DNA of 64,000 nucleotides from Actinomyces oris. Lineage in GTDB: Bacteria; Actinomycetota; Actinomycetes; Actinomycetales; Actinomycetaceae. Both the position numbers and the translations under genes were made by a program. Positions 22,522-30,849 of this stretch are shown here, one piece after another. Position 1 is the first letter of the stretch, and every line of letters starts with the position of its first letter. The notes beneath the pieces were generated by a model. It did no database searches, had not been told where the DNA came from, and was given only the letters and a program-made list of their open reading frames with translations. The DNA is taken from assembly GCF_001937665.1 (NCBI RefSeq), contig NZ_MSKL01000027.1:1-64000 (forward strand). The letters are read 5' to 3'.

Positions 22522-23232
22522 ATGTCACCGACATCGCCATCGACGCCACCGGCCTCGCGTCGCTCCGCGTCCACGAGCGCCAAGGGCGTCATGGCCGCCG
22601 TCAAGCCCAGGCTGCGCGGATGGATCCACGCCGGCACAGCGCCACTGGCCCTGGCGGCCTGCATCGTGCTGACGGTGCTGGCGCCGGGAGCGGACCTGAA
22701 GTGGGCCTGCGCCATCTACCTGACGTGCTCGCTGCTGCTGTTCGCCAACTCCGGCGTCTACCACATCGGCACCGGGCACTGGCCCGCGAAGGTGGCGGCC
22801 ACGCTGCGGCGGATCGACCACGCGAACATCTACCTGCTCATCGCCGGCACCTACACGCCCCTGTCGGCGGCGCTGCTGCCGACGCGCACGGCCACCCTGG
22901 TCCTGGGGATCGTGTGGGCGGGGGCAGCGATCGGCACGGCCACGAACCTGCTGTGGATGCACGCTCCGCGCTGGTTCACCACCGCCCTCTACGTCATCCT
23001 GGGCTGGGTGGCGGTCTGGTTCCTGCCGCAGTTCTGGCGGGCGGGCGGCCCCGCGATCGTGTGGCTGCTGGTGGCCGGCGGCGTGACCTACACGCTGGGC
23101 GCCGTCGTCTACGCCCGTAAGACGCCCGATCCCTTGCCGCACTGGTTCGGCTTCCACGAGATCTTCCACGTGTGCACCGTGGCCGCATGGGCCTGCCAGT
23201 GCGTGGCCTGCTTCCTGGCGGTTCTGCGCTAG
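22522..23232 (+). CDS. Hemolysin III / YqfA-like (PAQR family) membrane protein
   Basis: The 236-residue protein has seven predicted membrane segments after a basic Ser/Pro-rich N-terminus. PAQR/hemolysin III hallmarks: SLLLFANSGVYHIG, RIDHANIYLLIAGTYTPLSAAL, ALYVILGWVAVW, YTLGAVVYARKTPDPLPHWFGFHEIFHVCTVAAWACQC. The conserved His residues (YH, DH, HEIFH) form the metal site of the family. The ATG at 22522 follows AGAAGGA; the frame upstream of it has no coding character. Bacterial members are linked to membrane homeostasis; a haemolytic role should not be assumed from the name. Confidence 0.88.
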   Translation: MSPTSPSTPPASRRSASTSAKGVMAAVKPRLRGWIHAGTAPLALAACIVLTVLAPGADLKWACAIYLTCSLLLFANSGVYHIGTGHWPAKVAATLRRIDHANIYLLIAGTYTPLSAALLPTRTATLVLGIVWAGAAIGTATNLLWMHAPRWFTTALYVILGWVAVWFLPQFWRAGGPAIVWLLVAGGVTYTLGAVVYARKTPDPLPHWFGFHEIFHVCTVAAWACQCVACFLAVLR

Positions 23233-23566
23233 AGGGGACAGGCCGGTCGGGAGGCGGCCACCGAGTCCACCAGGTCCAGCGCACGGGCCGCCACGCCGTC
23301 GAGCCTCCCACTTTGCCCGCTGAGTCTCCCGGCCCCCCGCGACGACGTCAATCAGGCGGGCCGGCACGGATTCACCCGCCTCGCCGCCCGACCGCAGCCC
23401 CGGAATATTCCAGCACCTTTCGCCAACTACACAGCATCCCCTCAGGCTGCGGCGTAGACTCGCGCTTCAAACCCGGTCGGCCCTACGAGGAGCCGCCGGG
23501 TGTCGTCGTCGCAAGGTGACCCGAACGGCTGCCGAGCGACCAGCACCAGTCATCCAAGGAGGACCC
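23233..23566. other. Intergenic region upstream of greA
   Basis: About 330 bp on the same strand as both neighbours. The ribosome site AAGGAGG at 23557-23563 fixes the greA start. No clear hairpin follows the hemolysin III stop, and no other feature is seen. Confidence 0.4.
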
Positions 23567-24052
23567 ATGTCCGAGCAGTCACAGGGCACCTGGCTCACCC
23601 AGGAGGCCTACGACCGGCTGTCCGCCGAGCTCGAGCACCGCAAGACGACCGAGCGCAAGGAGATCGCCCAGCGCGTGGAGGCGGCCCGCCAGGAGGGTGA
23701 CCTGCGGGAGAACGCCGGCTACCACGCCGCCCGCGAGGAGGCGGGGCTCAACGAAGCACGCATCATCCAGCTCGAGGAGACCCTGGAGAACGCCCAGATC
23801 GGCGATGCGGCCGACGACGGCTCGGTCTCGGCAGGCACCATCGTCACCGCGAAGGTGGCCGGCAAGGAGCAGGTCTTCGCCCTCGGCGGCCAGGAGATCA
23901 CCGAGGACGTGCCCGACGGCGTCAAGGTCTTCTCCCCCGACGCCCCGCTGGGCCAGGCCCTCATGGGGCACCGCGCGGGCGACACCGTCTCCTACGAGGC
24001 CCCCACGGGCCGGGAGATCAAGGCCGAGATCGTCAAGGTCGAGCGGGTCTGA
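23567..24052 (+). CDS. greA: Transcription elongation factor GreA
   Basis: The 161-residue factor rescues backtracked RNA polymerase by stimulating transcript cleavage. The N-terminal coiled coil carries WLTQEAYDRLSAELEHRKTTERKEIAQRVEAARQEGDLRENAGYHAAREEAGLNEARI, with the acidic tip DLRENAGY contacting the active site. The C-terminal FKBP-like domain ends in SPDAPLGQALMGHRAGDTVSYEAPTGREIKAEIVKVERV. AAGGAGG upstream makes the ATG at 23567 certain; the frame to 23516 is non-coding. In actinobacteria greA often lies near uppS, as here. Confidence 0.95.
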   Translation: MSEQSQGTWLTQEAYDRLSAELEHRKTTERKEIAQRVEAARQEGDLRENAGYHAAREEAGLNEARIIQLEETLENAQIGDAADDGSVSAGTIVTAKVAGKEQVFALGGQEITEDVPDGVKVFSPDAPLGQALMGHRAGDTVSYEAPTGREIKAEIVKVERV

Positions 24053-24065
24053 ACCTCTTTTCCAC

Positions 24066-24132
24066 TGAGCCGGGCATTTCTCGCGCAGCCCCACCGAATT
24101 TCCGTTGGGCACCGAGAGAAATGCCCGGCTCA
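24066..24132. terminator. 17-bp perfect inverted repeat after greA
   Basis: TGAGCCGGGCATTTCTC (24066-24082) is repeated as its exact complement at 24116-24132, around a 33-nt loop. It begins 13 bp after the greA stop and marks the edge of the lower-GC island. It may act as greA terminator, though the loop is long and there is no T-tract; an end of a small inserted element is an alternative. Confidence 0.5.
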
Positions 24133-24372
24133 TCACTTCATCCCCTCAGGTCGCCCAGAAAGACCAATCCGGTAAATTACCGAGGCCTCTTTCCAGGAAT
24201 CGAAGGTAAGGCGCGACACACCCCCCTGAAAGCCAACCAAAACGCCAGAACCCCCCATACTCACACAAGCGCCCTTAGGGTGGTATGACACAAAACTAAG
24301 CCACCTAACATTTAGCCGATTTCAGCAGATCACACCCATAATCACCTTAACTTGCTATAAGAGAGTCACGCA

Positions 24373-25566
24373 ATGCCTATTGTAGAATACACAAGCGACA
24401 GAAATCTACCTCACATCAATAGTCATGGAGCTGAAGACTTCTCACCTCTCGACGTCCTCCTGCATTCAATAGCAGTTGGCAATCCCAGCATTTTCGCAGC
24501 TCACAATTATTCACGTCCACTTGAAAATATATTGCTGCGCATTGCATACATCTACAACGGAATAGATTTACGGAATCAGAATTCAAACTCATGGTTTCGA
24601 CAGAGTTCATACTTTCCAGCACTCGACGGCAGTGAAAAAACACCGATTAGTTACACTCTCGGCATGACACAATGCTCAATGATGGCAGAGCGTCTATTTA
24701 ATGCTGCGGTTACCGTTCATCTAGATGCTGTGTACAATTTACTGACCGGGACTGGCATCCCTAGGGGTTGTGCACGACCCGATCTCTTAGCTTACACAAC
24801 GACCCCCAGAAGCCCTCACGACCCTTGCAAACTCATCATGGAAGCAAAGGGACGTAGCGGGGGATACAGTTCTACAGATATCACAGAGGCAAGCAGACAG
24901 TTTTCTAGCATCCCGCAGACTATCGCCAAGATTGCAGGCAATGCACAGGAAGTGATATCCATTTCACACTTTGCATACACCAAATTATTTTGGAGGAACC
25001 ACTTAACAGCACCCCACGTCAGCCGCAGCAACCCCGGCGGTCCTGGAGGTCCCAGCAACCCCGGCGGCCCCGGCAATCCTCGTAACTCCGGCGGTCCTGG
25101 AGGTTCTAGCGGCCCCGGCAAGCCCGGTGTCCCCAGCAGCCCCAGCGACCCCCGCAAAAACCTACCCTCATCTTCCAGACTAGACAGAACTAGCGACAGG
25201 AATATCTATCAAGACGACCCGGAGTTTGGCGGCTTACTACTTATTGCACAACTACTTCCATTCTCTCACACCATCTCAAATTCCTCGCACGAACGACAGC
25301 ACTCACTGTCAAACACCCCCTATATCACCGGATCAATAATCCCTGGGACAGACTACTACGTAGGACTTCCGGCGGAGCTGAATGCTCTTCTGAAGACGAT
25401 CGACGGCCCGTTAGAACACCTCAAGGCGCGCGAAAAGCTCACAACCAGAGCTTGGAGTATCCTACAAAACACCCACATAGGCGAGGCTAAGTCAATCATT
25501 GAAGCAAGAGGTTATGACGCAACCGCCACGAGATCGGGGTTAATTTTCGCCCAAGCATCATCTTGA
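24373..25566 (+). CDS. Unrecognised protein with PD-(D/E)xK-like motif and collagen-like linker, in a low-GC island
   Basis: The 397-residue product matches no family I know. The N-terminal part (1-215) is a globular domain containing ARPDLLAY (Pro136, Asp137) and [11 protein letters not shown] (Glu157, Lys159): the spacing and hydrophobic flanks fit the D ... ExK core of PD-(D/E)xK nucleases. Residues 218-262 are a Gly/Pro/Ser repeat ([18 protein letters not shown]) like a short collagen-type linker. The C-terminal part (265-397) is globular again. Codon use is far more A/T-rich than neighbours, except in the linker. A TATAAG box and AGAGAG precede the ATG. Low GC and isolated position suggest horizontal acquisition; a defence or mobile-DNA role is speculation from the motif. 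No signal peptide is seen. Confidence 0.6.
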   Translation: MPIVEYTSDRNLPHINSHGAEDFSPLDVLLHSIAVGNPSIFAAHNYSRPLENILLRIAYIYNGIDLRNQNSNSWFRQSSYFPALDGSEKTPISYTLGMTQCSMMAERLFNAAVTVHLDAVYNLLTGTGIPRGCARPDLLAYTTTPRSPHDPCKLIMEAKGRSGGYSSTDITEASRQFSSIPQTIAKIAGNAQEVISISHFAYTKLFWRNHLTAPHVSRSNPGGPGGPSNPGGPGNPRNSGGPGGSSGPGKPGVPSSPSDPRKNLPSSSRLDRTSDRNIYQDDPEFGGLLLIAQLLPFSHTISNSSHERQHSLSNTPYITGSIIPGTDYYVGLPAELNALLKTIDGPLEHLKAREKLTTRAWSILQNTHIGEAKSIIEARGYDATATRSGLIFAQASS

Positions 25567-25704
25567 AATAGCCACCCCCTGTTTAAGCAATCATTTTCGC
25601 GGTTGAGATAGTGCAGGGGGCTGACAAACAAATTGATGGAGACGCGCTAGCCCTGGATCACTGGAATCCGTACCGTTCAGGAGATAATTTTATTACGTCA
25701 GGCT

Positions 25705-25806
25705 ACGACCGTCGGCGGGTTCCAGAACTTCCTCGACTGGCGCGAGAGGGCCTTCACCCAGCTGGGGCTGACCAGCTGCGGGCCGGAGTCGTCACCGAGC
25801 GCCTGA
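25705..25806 (+). pseudogene. 3' remnant of a native high-GC gene
   Basis: After the low-GC island, the frame beginning ACG ACC GTC at 25705 encodes TVGGFQNFLDWRERAFTQLG plus LTSCGPESSPSA and stops at 25804-25806. Nearly every third codon position is G or C, as in real genes of this chromosome, yet no start codon or upstream coding exists because AT-rich DNA begins immediately before it. It looks like the C-terminal 33 codons of a gene cut off by insertion of, or replacement by, the island. The parent protein was not recognised. Confidence 0.55.
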
Positions 25807-25898
25807 CTGACACCCGCACCCGTACCTCCACCCCAACCGCTCCTCGCGGTCAGTGAAGCGCGGGCGGGAATAGGGACCTCGCGCAGTACCGTGTCCTC

Positions 25899-26615
25899 AT
25901 GTTCAACGCCCTTCGTCACTCGCTCAGCGGATCGGCGCCGGCCGGCCGTGAGACACCGGTCCTGCCCGTTCCCGGAGACCACCCGGTACTGGGAACGCCC
26001 CTGGACGGACCGTGGCCCGAGGGCAGTCGGGTCCTCTACCTGGCGGCCGGCTGCTTCTGGGGCGTGGAGCGAATCCTGTGGCGCCAGGACGGCGTCGTCT
26101 CGACGTCGGTCGGCTACATGGGCGGCCAGACACCCAACCCCACGTACCAGGAGGTGTGCACCGGGGCGACCGGTCACGCCGAGACGGTGCGCGTCGTCTA
26201 CGACCCCACCGTCTGTGGCGAGGGCGGGGAGACCCTGCTGCGGACCTTCTGGGAGAACCACGACTCCACACACCTGAACCGTCACGGCAACGACGTCGGC
26301 ACCCAGTACCGCTCGGCGGTGTGGACGACCACACCCGCCCAGCACGAGGCGGCCGTGCGGATTCGCGAGGCCTTCCAGGGCGAGCTGACCCGGCTGGGCC
26401 TGGGCACCTGCGTGACCACCATTGAGGACGCGGCGGATGCTCCGGCCGAGTTCGGCGGCCCCTACTACCTGGCTGAGGACTACCACCAGGCCTACCTGCA
26501 CAAGAACCCGAACGGCTACTGCAACCACGGCCCCAACGGGGTGACCTGCCCGGTCGGCATCACGGACCTGCCCGCCCAGACCGACGTCCTGGCCCCAGAA
26601 GACACGCCGTCCTGA
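25899..26615 (+). CDS. msrA: Peptide-methionine (S)-S-oxide reductase
   Basis: The 238-residue enzyme repairs oxidised methionine. The active site is AAGCFWGVERILWR with the catalytic Cys in GCFWG; further conserved parts are VGYMGGQTPNPTYQEVCTGATGHAE, FWENHDSTHLNRHGNDVGTQYRS and YYLAEDYHQAYLHKNPNGYCNHGPNGVTCP. The C-terminal Cys residues (GYCNHGPNGVTCP) serve as recycling cysteines. The ~45-residue N-terminal extension with PVPGDHPVLGTPLDGPWPEG is typical of the longer actinobacterial/enterobacterial form. It stands alone, downstream of the gene remnant. Confidence 0.95.
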   Translation: MFNALRHSLSGSAPAGRETPVLPVPGDHPVLGTPLDGPWPEGSRVLYLAAGCFWGVERILWRQDGVVSTSVGYMGGQTPNPTYQEVCTGATGHAETVRVVYDPTVCGEGGETLLRTFWENHDSTHLNRHGNDVGTQYRSAVWTTTPAQHEAAVRIREAFQGELTRLGLGTCVTTIEDAADAPAEFGGPYYLAEDYHQAYLHKNPNGYCNHGPNGVTCPVGITDLPAQTDVLAPEDTPS

Positions 26616-26768
26616 CAGCGTCACCCCAGCCTTTCAAACGTCAATCATCAGCGTTCTCACACGTTGCCTTGAGACGCTGTCCCCCGGCCGCCGGCCAGCA
26701 CTCCCAGCCTCGAGCGCCCGCGACCGCCTGACCTGTTTTCCCTGCGCACCACAGGAGGCTCAACCCCG

Positions 26769-27497
26769 ATGAGCAGCCAGCAGACGAGCACCCCGTCGGA
26801 CCGGTCTCCGGCAGAGGTGGACTCGGAGATCCACTGGTCTGAGGACAGGGACTTCCAGTGGCGCGCCGCGACCGAGCTGCTCATCGCCATGGGGGTTCCG
26901 CGCTCCACCGCCCGTCTCACCGGCGACCTGCGCACCTCCATCGCGCACCTGGAGGAGGTCGACGCGCGCCTGCCCCGCGACGGCAAGCCCCTGCCGGAGG
27001 CCGACCGCCTCACCCGCAACAATGCCGTGGACGACGTCGCCCGGGTCATCCTGCCGCTGGCGCACGCCGCCCTGGAGCGGATCCGGGCCGAGGAGCTGCG
27101 CACTGAGGTCGTCGGCGTCGACTACGACGCCCTGTGCGACGCCGTCGAGCAGCTCGAGGCCACCTACCGCGCCGGCTGGTGGCGCGCGGCCGAGAGGGAG
27201 GGCGCCGACTTCTTCCTGCGTGAGGTTGAGGCCCTCAACCGCCTCAACGTCGCGCCAGTCCGGGCCAACTGGCGCGACGCCGGCAAGATCGTGAGCATCC
27301 TGCGCCAGATGCCCGTCTCGACACTGCGTCGCGTGGCCCGAACGAGCAACCCCATGGCGCTGCGACTCATGGTGCTGTTCAACCTCCAGGCCGGCTACCG
27401 CGACGGCCGCTTCGACAAGACCATCTCGATCCCCCGCCTCATCCACACCCGCACCAGCGAGTACCGCACCGAGTACCGCACCGGCTCAGCCGCCTAA
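26769..27497 (+). CDS. Hypothetical cytoplasmic protein
   Basis: No family is recognised for this 242-residue protein. It is soluble, mostly helical and rich in Arg/Glu/Ala: FQWRAATELLIAMGVPRSTARLTGDLRTSIAHLEEVDARL, then AVDDVARVILPLAHAALERIRAEEL, then AVEQLEATYRAGWWRAAEREGADFFLREVEALNRLNV. It ends in a short repeat EYRTEYRT. AGGAGG lies a few bases before the ATG. Third-position GC is high, so it is native. Its stop is followed by a palindromic repeat shared with the end of the next gene's far side. Confidence 0.65.
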   Translation: MSSQQTSTPSDRSPAEVDSEIHWSEDRDFQWRAATELLIAMGVPRSTARLTGDLRTSIAHLEEVDARLPRDGKPLPEADRLTRNNAVDDVARVILPLAHAALERIRAEELRTEVVGVDYDALCDAVEQLEATYRAGWWRAAEREGADFFLREVEALNRLNVAPVRANWRDAGKIVSILRQMPVSTLRRVARTSNPMALRLMVLFNLQAGYRDGRFDKTISIPRLIHTRTSEYRTEYRTGSAA

Positions 27498-27530
27498 CGC
27501 GAGCCACGCAGCCACTACCAGCTCACTCAC

Positions 27531-27589
27531 CAACAAAAACTTCAGAATCGACGCGGCTCCGGGTCTTTTTTAAAGTTTTGGTCGAAGTG
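27531..27589. repeat. Long imperfect palindrome, copy 1 (terminator-like)
   Basis: The element contains CAACAAAAACTTCA, then CGACGCGGCTCCGGGTC, then GGTCGAAGTG. It matches the reverse complement of the element at 28653-28716 at about 52 of 59 positions. Each copy is itself an imperfect hairpin around the loop GCGGCTCCGG. This copy lies between convergent genes (stops 27497 and 27600) and has a T6 run, fitting a terminator. Confidence 0.7.
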
Positions 27590-27599
27590 AGGGAGGGGC

Positions 27600-28550
27600 T
27601 CACCAGCGTCGGCCAGTGGGCCTGACTCCCGCAGCGGCCAGTCGCCGCAGCATCTGCGCACCGGTATCGCCCCAGGCCTGCGCCCACGTCCAGCGGGCCA
27701 CCGTCAGACCCGCGGCCCGCAGCGCGTCCTCCCGGAGCTTCTCACGCCACACAACATCCTCCGGGTCCTGCCCGAAGGAGGCCGACCGGTACTTGACCCG
27801 ACCATCGAACTCGCCGGCCACCTCGAGGTCCGGCCAGTAGTAGTCCAGGATGTAGAACTCCTGCCCGACCCGCACACTCACCTGCAGCTCCGGCTTGGGA
27901 AGACGGTGCTCCCACATGCGGACACGGGACATGGACTCGCCCGGCGACTCGGAGCGGCCGTCGGCCAGGCGCACGGCCTGCCGAGCGCGGGGGCCACCAC
28001 GGGCCGTCGCAGGCAGACGCTCCAGCGCCTCCTCCAGGGAGTCCGCGGAGCACAGTCCGTTGTGCAGGGCCGCGTCCATGGCGGCAACCCCCGCCATCAC
28101 TCCACGCCACCGAGCCAGGTCAATAAGCGAGTCCGGCAGCGCGACGGCGAGATGCCCGCCCACCCTGACGACCTCAGTGCCGCGGCGCCGGACGTGGCGC
28201 CTCAGCAAGGAGGTCCGCACCCGCCCGGGACGCCCATCCACGACCTCCACCCTGCGCAGGACCGCCCCCACCAGCGGCAGCCCATAGGCGGCGACGGCGG
28301 AGGCGCCAGCCAGCACCAGGTCCTCGCCGTACTTCCGGTGCGCCGCCTCGAGCAGCAGCTCGTAGCGCTCCATCCACGGAGCCTCCTGCCAGGCCGAGCG
28401 GAGCGCGTAGACGCCCGCGGCGACTCGCAACCAGTCGTGACTGAGATCCGGGCGCGCGCACGCGGCGCCGTCGAGGCCGGTCTCGTTCCATAGGAGCGGA
28501 TGCAGGGCGCCGCCGTCGGACATGGGAAGGGAGGAGATCGAGGTGGTCAT
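27600..28550 (-). CDS. DUF559/AbiEi-like protein with endonuclease-type C-terminal domain
   Basis: The 316-residue protein follows the plan of common actinobacterial proteins annotated as AbiEi-antitoxin-like or DUF559. The middle part (VLAGASAVAAYGLPL ... VEVVDGRPGRVRTSLLRRHVRR) fits the AbiEi-like region. The C-terminal Vsr/DUF559-like fold has ESMSRVRMWEHRLPKPELQV, FYILDYYWPDLEVAGEFDGRVKY and EKLREDALRAAGLTVARWTW; Glu, Asp and ExDxxxK residues form the putative nuclease site. The role is not established, but such genes are plausible defence components. ATG at 28550 has GGGGG directly before it, so it may be leaderless. It is flanked by two inverted copies of a long palindromic repeat, and no toxin partner lies beside it. 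Confidence 0.65.
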   Translation of the reverse strand: MTTSISSLPMSDGGALHPLLWNETGLDGAACARPDLSHDWLRVAAGVYALRSAWQEAPWMERYELLLEAAHRKYGEDLVLAGASAVAAYGLPLVGAVLRRVEVVDGRPGRVRTSLLRRHVRRRGTEVVRVGGHLAVALPDSLIDLARWRGVMAGVAAMDAALHNGLCSADSLEEALERLPATARGGPRARQAVRLADGRSESPGESMSRVRMWEHRLPKPELQVSVRVGQEFYILDYYWPDLEVAGEFDGRVKYRSASFGQDPEDVVWREKLREDALRAAGLTVARWTWAQAWGDTGAQMLRRLAAAGVRPTGRRW

Positions 28551-28652
28551 CCCCCTATGCTGCCCGCGGCACTCCGACGCTCACCCGGAGCACTTACCTT
28601 CCTGTGGAAACAGGAGGTCAACGGCGCCCTTGTGGACACCGGCCTCGTGGAT

Positions 28653-28716
28653 CACTTCGACCGAATCTTCAGAAACGACCCGGAGCCGCGTCGTTTGTGA
28701 AGTTTTTGTTGAAGTG
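28653..28716. repeat. Long imperfect palindrome, copy 2 (inverted relative to copy 1)
   Basis: The 64-bp element starts CACTTCGACCGAATCTTC, has the loop CCGGAGCCGC, and ends GTTTTTGTTGAAGTG or similar (arms of about 27 bp with several mismatches). It lies 33 bp beyond the stop of the leftward ATPase gene at 28750 and so can terminate it. Together with copy 1 it brackets the DUF559-like gene. Confidence 0.7.
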
Positions 28717-28749
28717 CGGGTGGGAGGCCAGCGGTCAGTGCTCGCTCCG

Positions 28750-30705
28750 TCAGTCCTCGCCGGGCCGGCCGGCCAGCTCGAGCTTGCGGTAGCGGCTGAC
28801 GGCCGCCCCGACGTCGACCATGCGGGGGCGCACGAGGAAGGCGGGGCGCTCGCGCTCGTCGGTCAGGGCGTCCAGGCCCTCCTCATCGAGCAGGGCCTCG
28901 AGGTCGTCCAGGCACTCGCGCAACGGGGAGACCCCGTCGAAGCGCTGCTCCAGCAGGGCGCGCAGGGCGTGGGCGATGGCCTCGGCCTGCCCGGGGTCGG
29001 AGACGCCGCCGACGTCGGAGATGTCGATCTCCTCCCGGTCCAGGACGAGGGTGGAGGTGCCCTGGGCGCGGGTGCGCACCGGTCCACGGCGGGTGCGCGG
29101 CGGGGCGGGCTCGGGGACGCGCTGCCGAGGCGCGGCGAAGTCCTCCAGGCCGGTCAGGGGCCGGGGCTGGTCGGCCACGACCCGGCGGGCCTCCTCGGTG
29201 ACGTCACGCAGGTGGTAGGCGTCCATGAGCAGGACCCGGTCGGCCACGTCCAGGTAGTCCCCGGAGCCGCCCATGACCATGACCGTGGAGACGCCCCGCC
29301 GGCGGAACAGCGCGGTGATGCGGTCCACCAGGGGCGTGATGGGCTCGCGGTCGGCGGCCACCAGCTCACGCATGCGCGAGTCGCGGATGAGCAGGTTCGT
29401 GGCGGAGGTGTCCTCGTCCAGCAGCAGTGCGGTGGAGCCGGCCTCGACGGCCTCGATGATGGAGGCGGCCTGGGAGGTGGATCCCGAGGCGTTGCGGGTG
29501 GTGAAGGAGGCGGTGTCGCGCCCGGCCGGCAGGTGGGAGATGAAGGGGGTCAGGTCGACGCCGGTCACGGCGCGCCCGTCGGCGGCCCGCACCTTGACGG
29601 CGTCGGGGACCGTGGCGACGAGCTCGCGCCCGTCCCCGGGCATGTGCGGGTAGACGCCGCGCTCGATGGCGCTCAGCAGTGTGGACTTGCCGTGGTAGCC
29701 GCCTCCGACGATGACGTTGACGCCCGCCTCGACGACGGTGCCGCGCACCGTCCCGACGTGCGGGAGCTCCACTGTGGCGGCCATGGACTCGGGGGCCTCG
29801 AGGGGGACGCCGCCGTCCAGGGGCTCGTCGCTCACCCCGGAGCGGCGCGGCAGGACGGAGCCGTCGGCGAGGAAGGACACCCAGCCGTTGCGGGCCACCG
29901 TCGCGCTCAGGGCCCGGTGGTCCTCGAGGGTGGCGATGTGGCGCACGAGCCGGTCGCCCCGCTCGCCGGTGAGGTCCATGGCCTCCTCCAGCTCGCGCAC
30001 GAGGTCGCGCCCCACGATCCGGGAGGCCTCGTGACCCTGGATGGAGCGGCCCTGGGCGGGCAGGGCCAGACGGGCACGGACCTCCAGGATCCAGCCGGCC
30101 CCCTCCTTCTTCTCGTCGGGGCGCACGACGATGCTGGAGCGCTGCAGGATCTCCTGGCCCGGAGAGGCGATGGACAGCGCCGTGCCGCGGAATCCGGCGT
30201 GCAGCTCGCGGGTGAGGAAATCGCCCACGGCCAGGCGCCGGTCGACGTCGGCCAGCAGGTCGGCCTCATCGAGCAGCTCCAGTCCGTGCAGGTCGGTGGG
30301 CACGTCCACGTGAATGCGCGTGGGCGGGGCGTAGGGGTCGGCCTGGACGCGGTCGATGTGCAGGAACCAGCCGGCGGGTGCCCGGTAGCGTCCGACGATC
30401 GCCTTGTAGGCGGCGTAGGAGCGTCCATCGAGGGTGTGGAGGTGGCCGATGAGGTCTGCCAGGAGGCCGTCGCGGGGCTCGTCGTCGTAGACGCGGCGCG
30501 AGCGGCCGCGCTCGCGATCCCGGTAGCCGCGGTCTCCTCGGTAGCCGCGGTCACCTCCGCGACCGCCACCCGAGCCGCCCCGGTAGCCACCACGGTAGCC
30601 GCGGTCGCCTCTGTCACCACCGCCGGAGCCTCCCTGGCAGCCACGCTCGCCGTGTCCGCCTCTGTCGTCCCGGCGGGAACCGCCTCGCTCGCTGCGCTCA
30701 GTCAT
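28750..30705 (-). CDS. ABC-class ATPase of COG3044 with RG-rich N-terminus
   Basis: The 651-residue protein belongs to the predicted ABC-class ATPases (COG3044), whose function is unknown. After an N-terminal ~80 residues of Arg/Gly/Asp repeats (RGGYRGG, DRGYRGDRGYRD) comes LIGHLHTLDGRSYAAYKAIVGRYRAPAGWFLHIDRVQADP, the conserved start of the family. Walker A is VGGGYHGKSTLLSAIERG near residue 335, and ASTALLLDEDTSATNLLIRD carries Walker B. The C-terminal part has DVADRVLLMDAYHLRDVTEEAR. The RG-rich extension is like RNA-binding RGG tails and is not general to the family. It has a plausible AGGG site and is an isolated leftward gene. Confidence 0.85.
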   Translation of the reverse strand: MTERSERGGSRRDDRGGHGERGCQGGSGGGDRGDRGYRGGYRGGSGGGRGGDRGYRGDRGYRDRERGRSRRVYDDEPRDGLLADLIGHLHTLDGRSYAAYKAIVGRYRAPAGWFLHIDRVQADPYAPPTRIHVDVPTDLHGLELLDEADLLADVDRRLAVGDFLTRELHAGFRGTALSIASPGQEILQRSSIVVRPDEKKEGAGWILEVRARLALPAQGRSIQGHEASRIVGRDLVRELEEAMDLTGERGDRLVRHIATLEDHRALSATVARNGWVSFLADGSVLPRRSGVSDEPLDGGVPLEAPESMAATVELPHVGTVRGTVVEAGVNVIVGGGYHGKSTLLSAIERGVYPHMPGDGRELVATVPDAVKVRAADGRAVTGVDLTPFISHLPAGRDTASFTTRNASGSTSQAASIIEAVEAGSTALLLDEDTSATNLLIRDSRMRELVAADREPITPLVDRITALFRRRGVSTVMVMGGSGDYLDVADRVLLMDAYHLRDVTEEARRVVADQPRPLTGLEDFAAPRQRVPEPAPPRTRRGPVRTRAQGTSTLVLDREEIDISDVGGVSDPGQAEAIAHALRALLEQRFDGVSPLRECLDDLEALLDEEGLDALTDERERPAFLVRPRMVDVGAAVSRYRKLELAGRPGED

Positions 30706-30849
30706 GGGGAAACCCTACCCACCCGCCGAAGCGCGCCCCGGCAGCCGCAGCACGAACGACGTCGCCGCCGGGGCACCCGCAGGTACCGCCGACGGCGACG
30801 TGGTGGATTGGCGTCCTCCGACTCAGCCGGACAGCCGGGTTCCGAGTCC

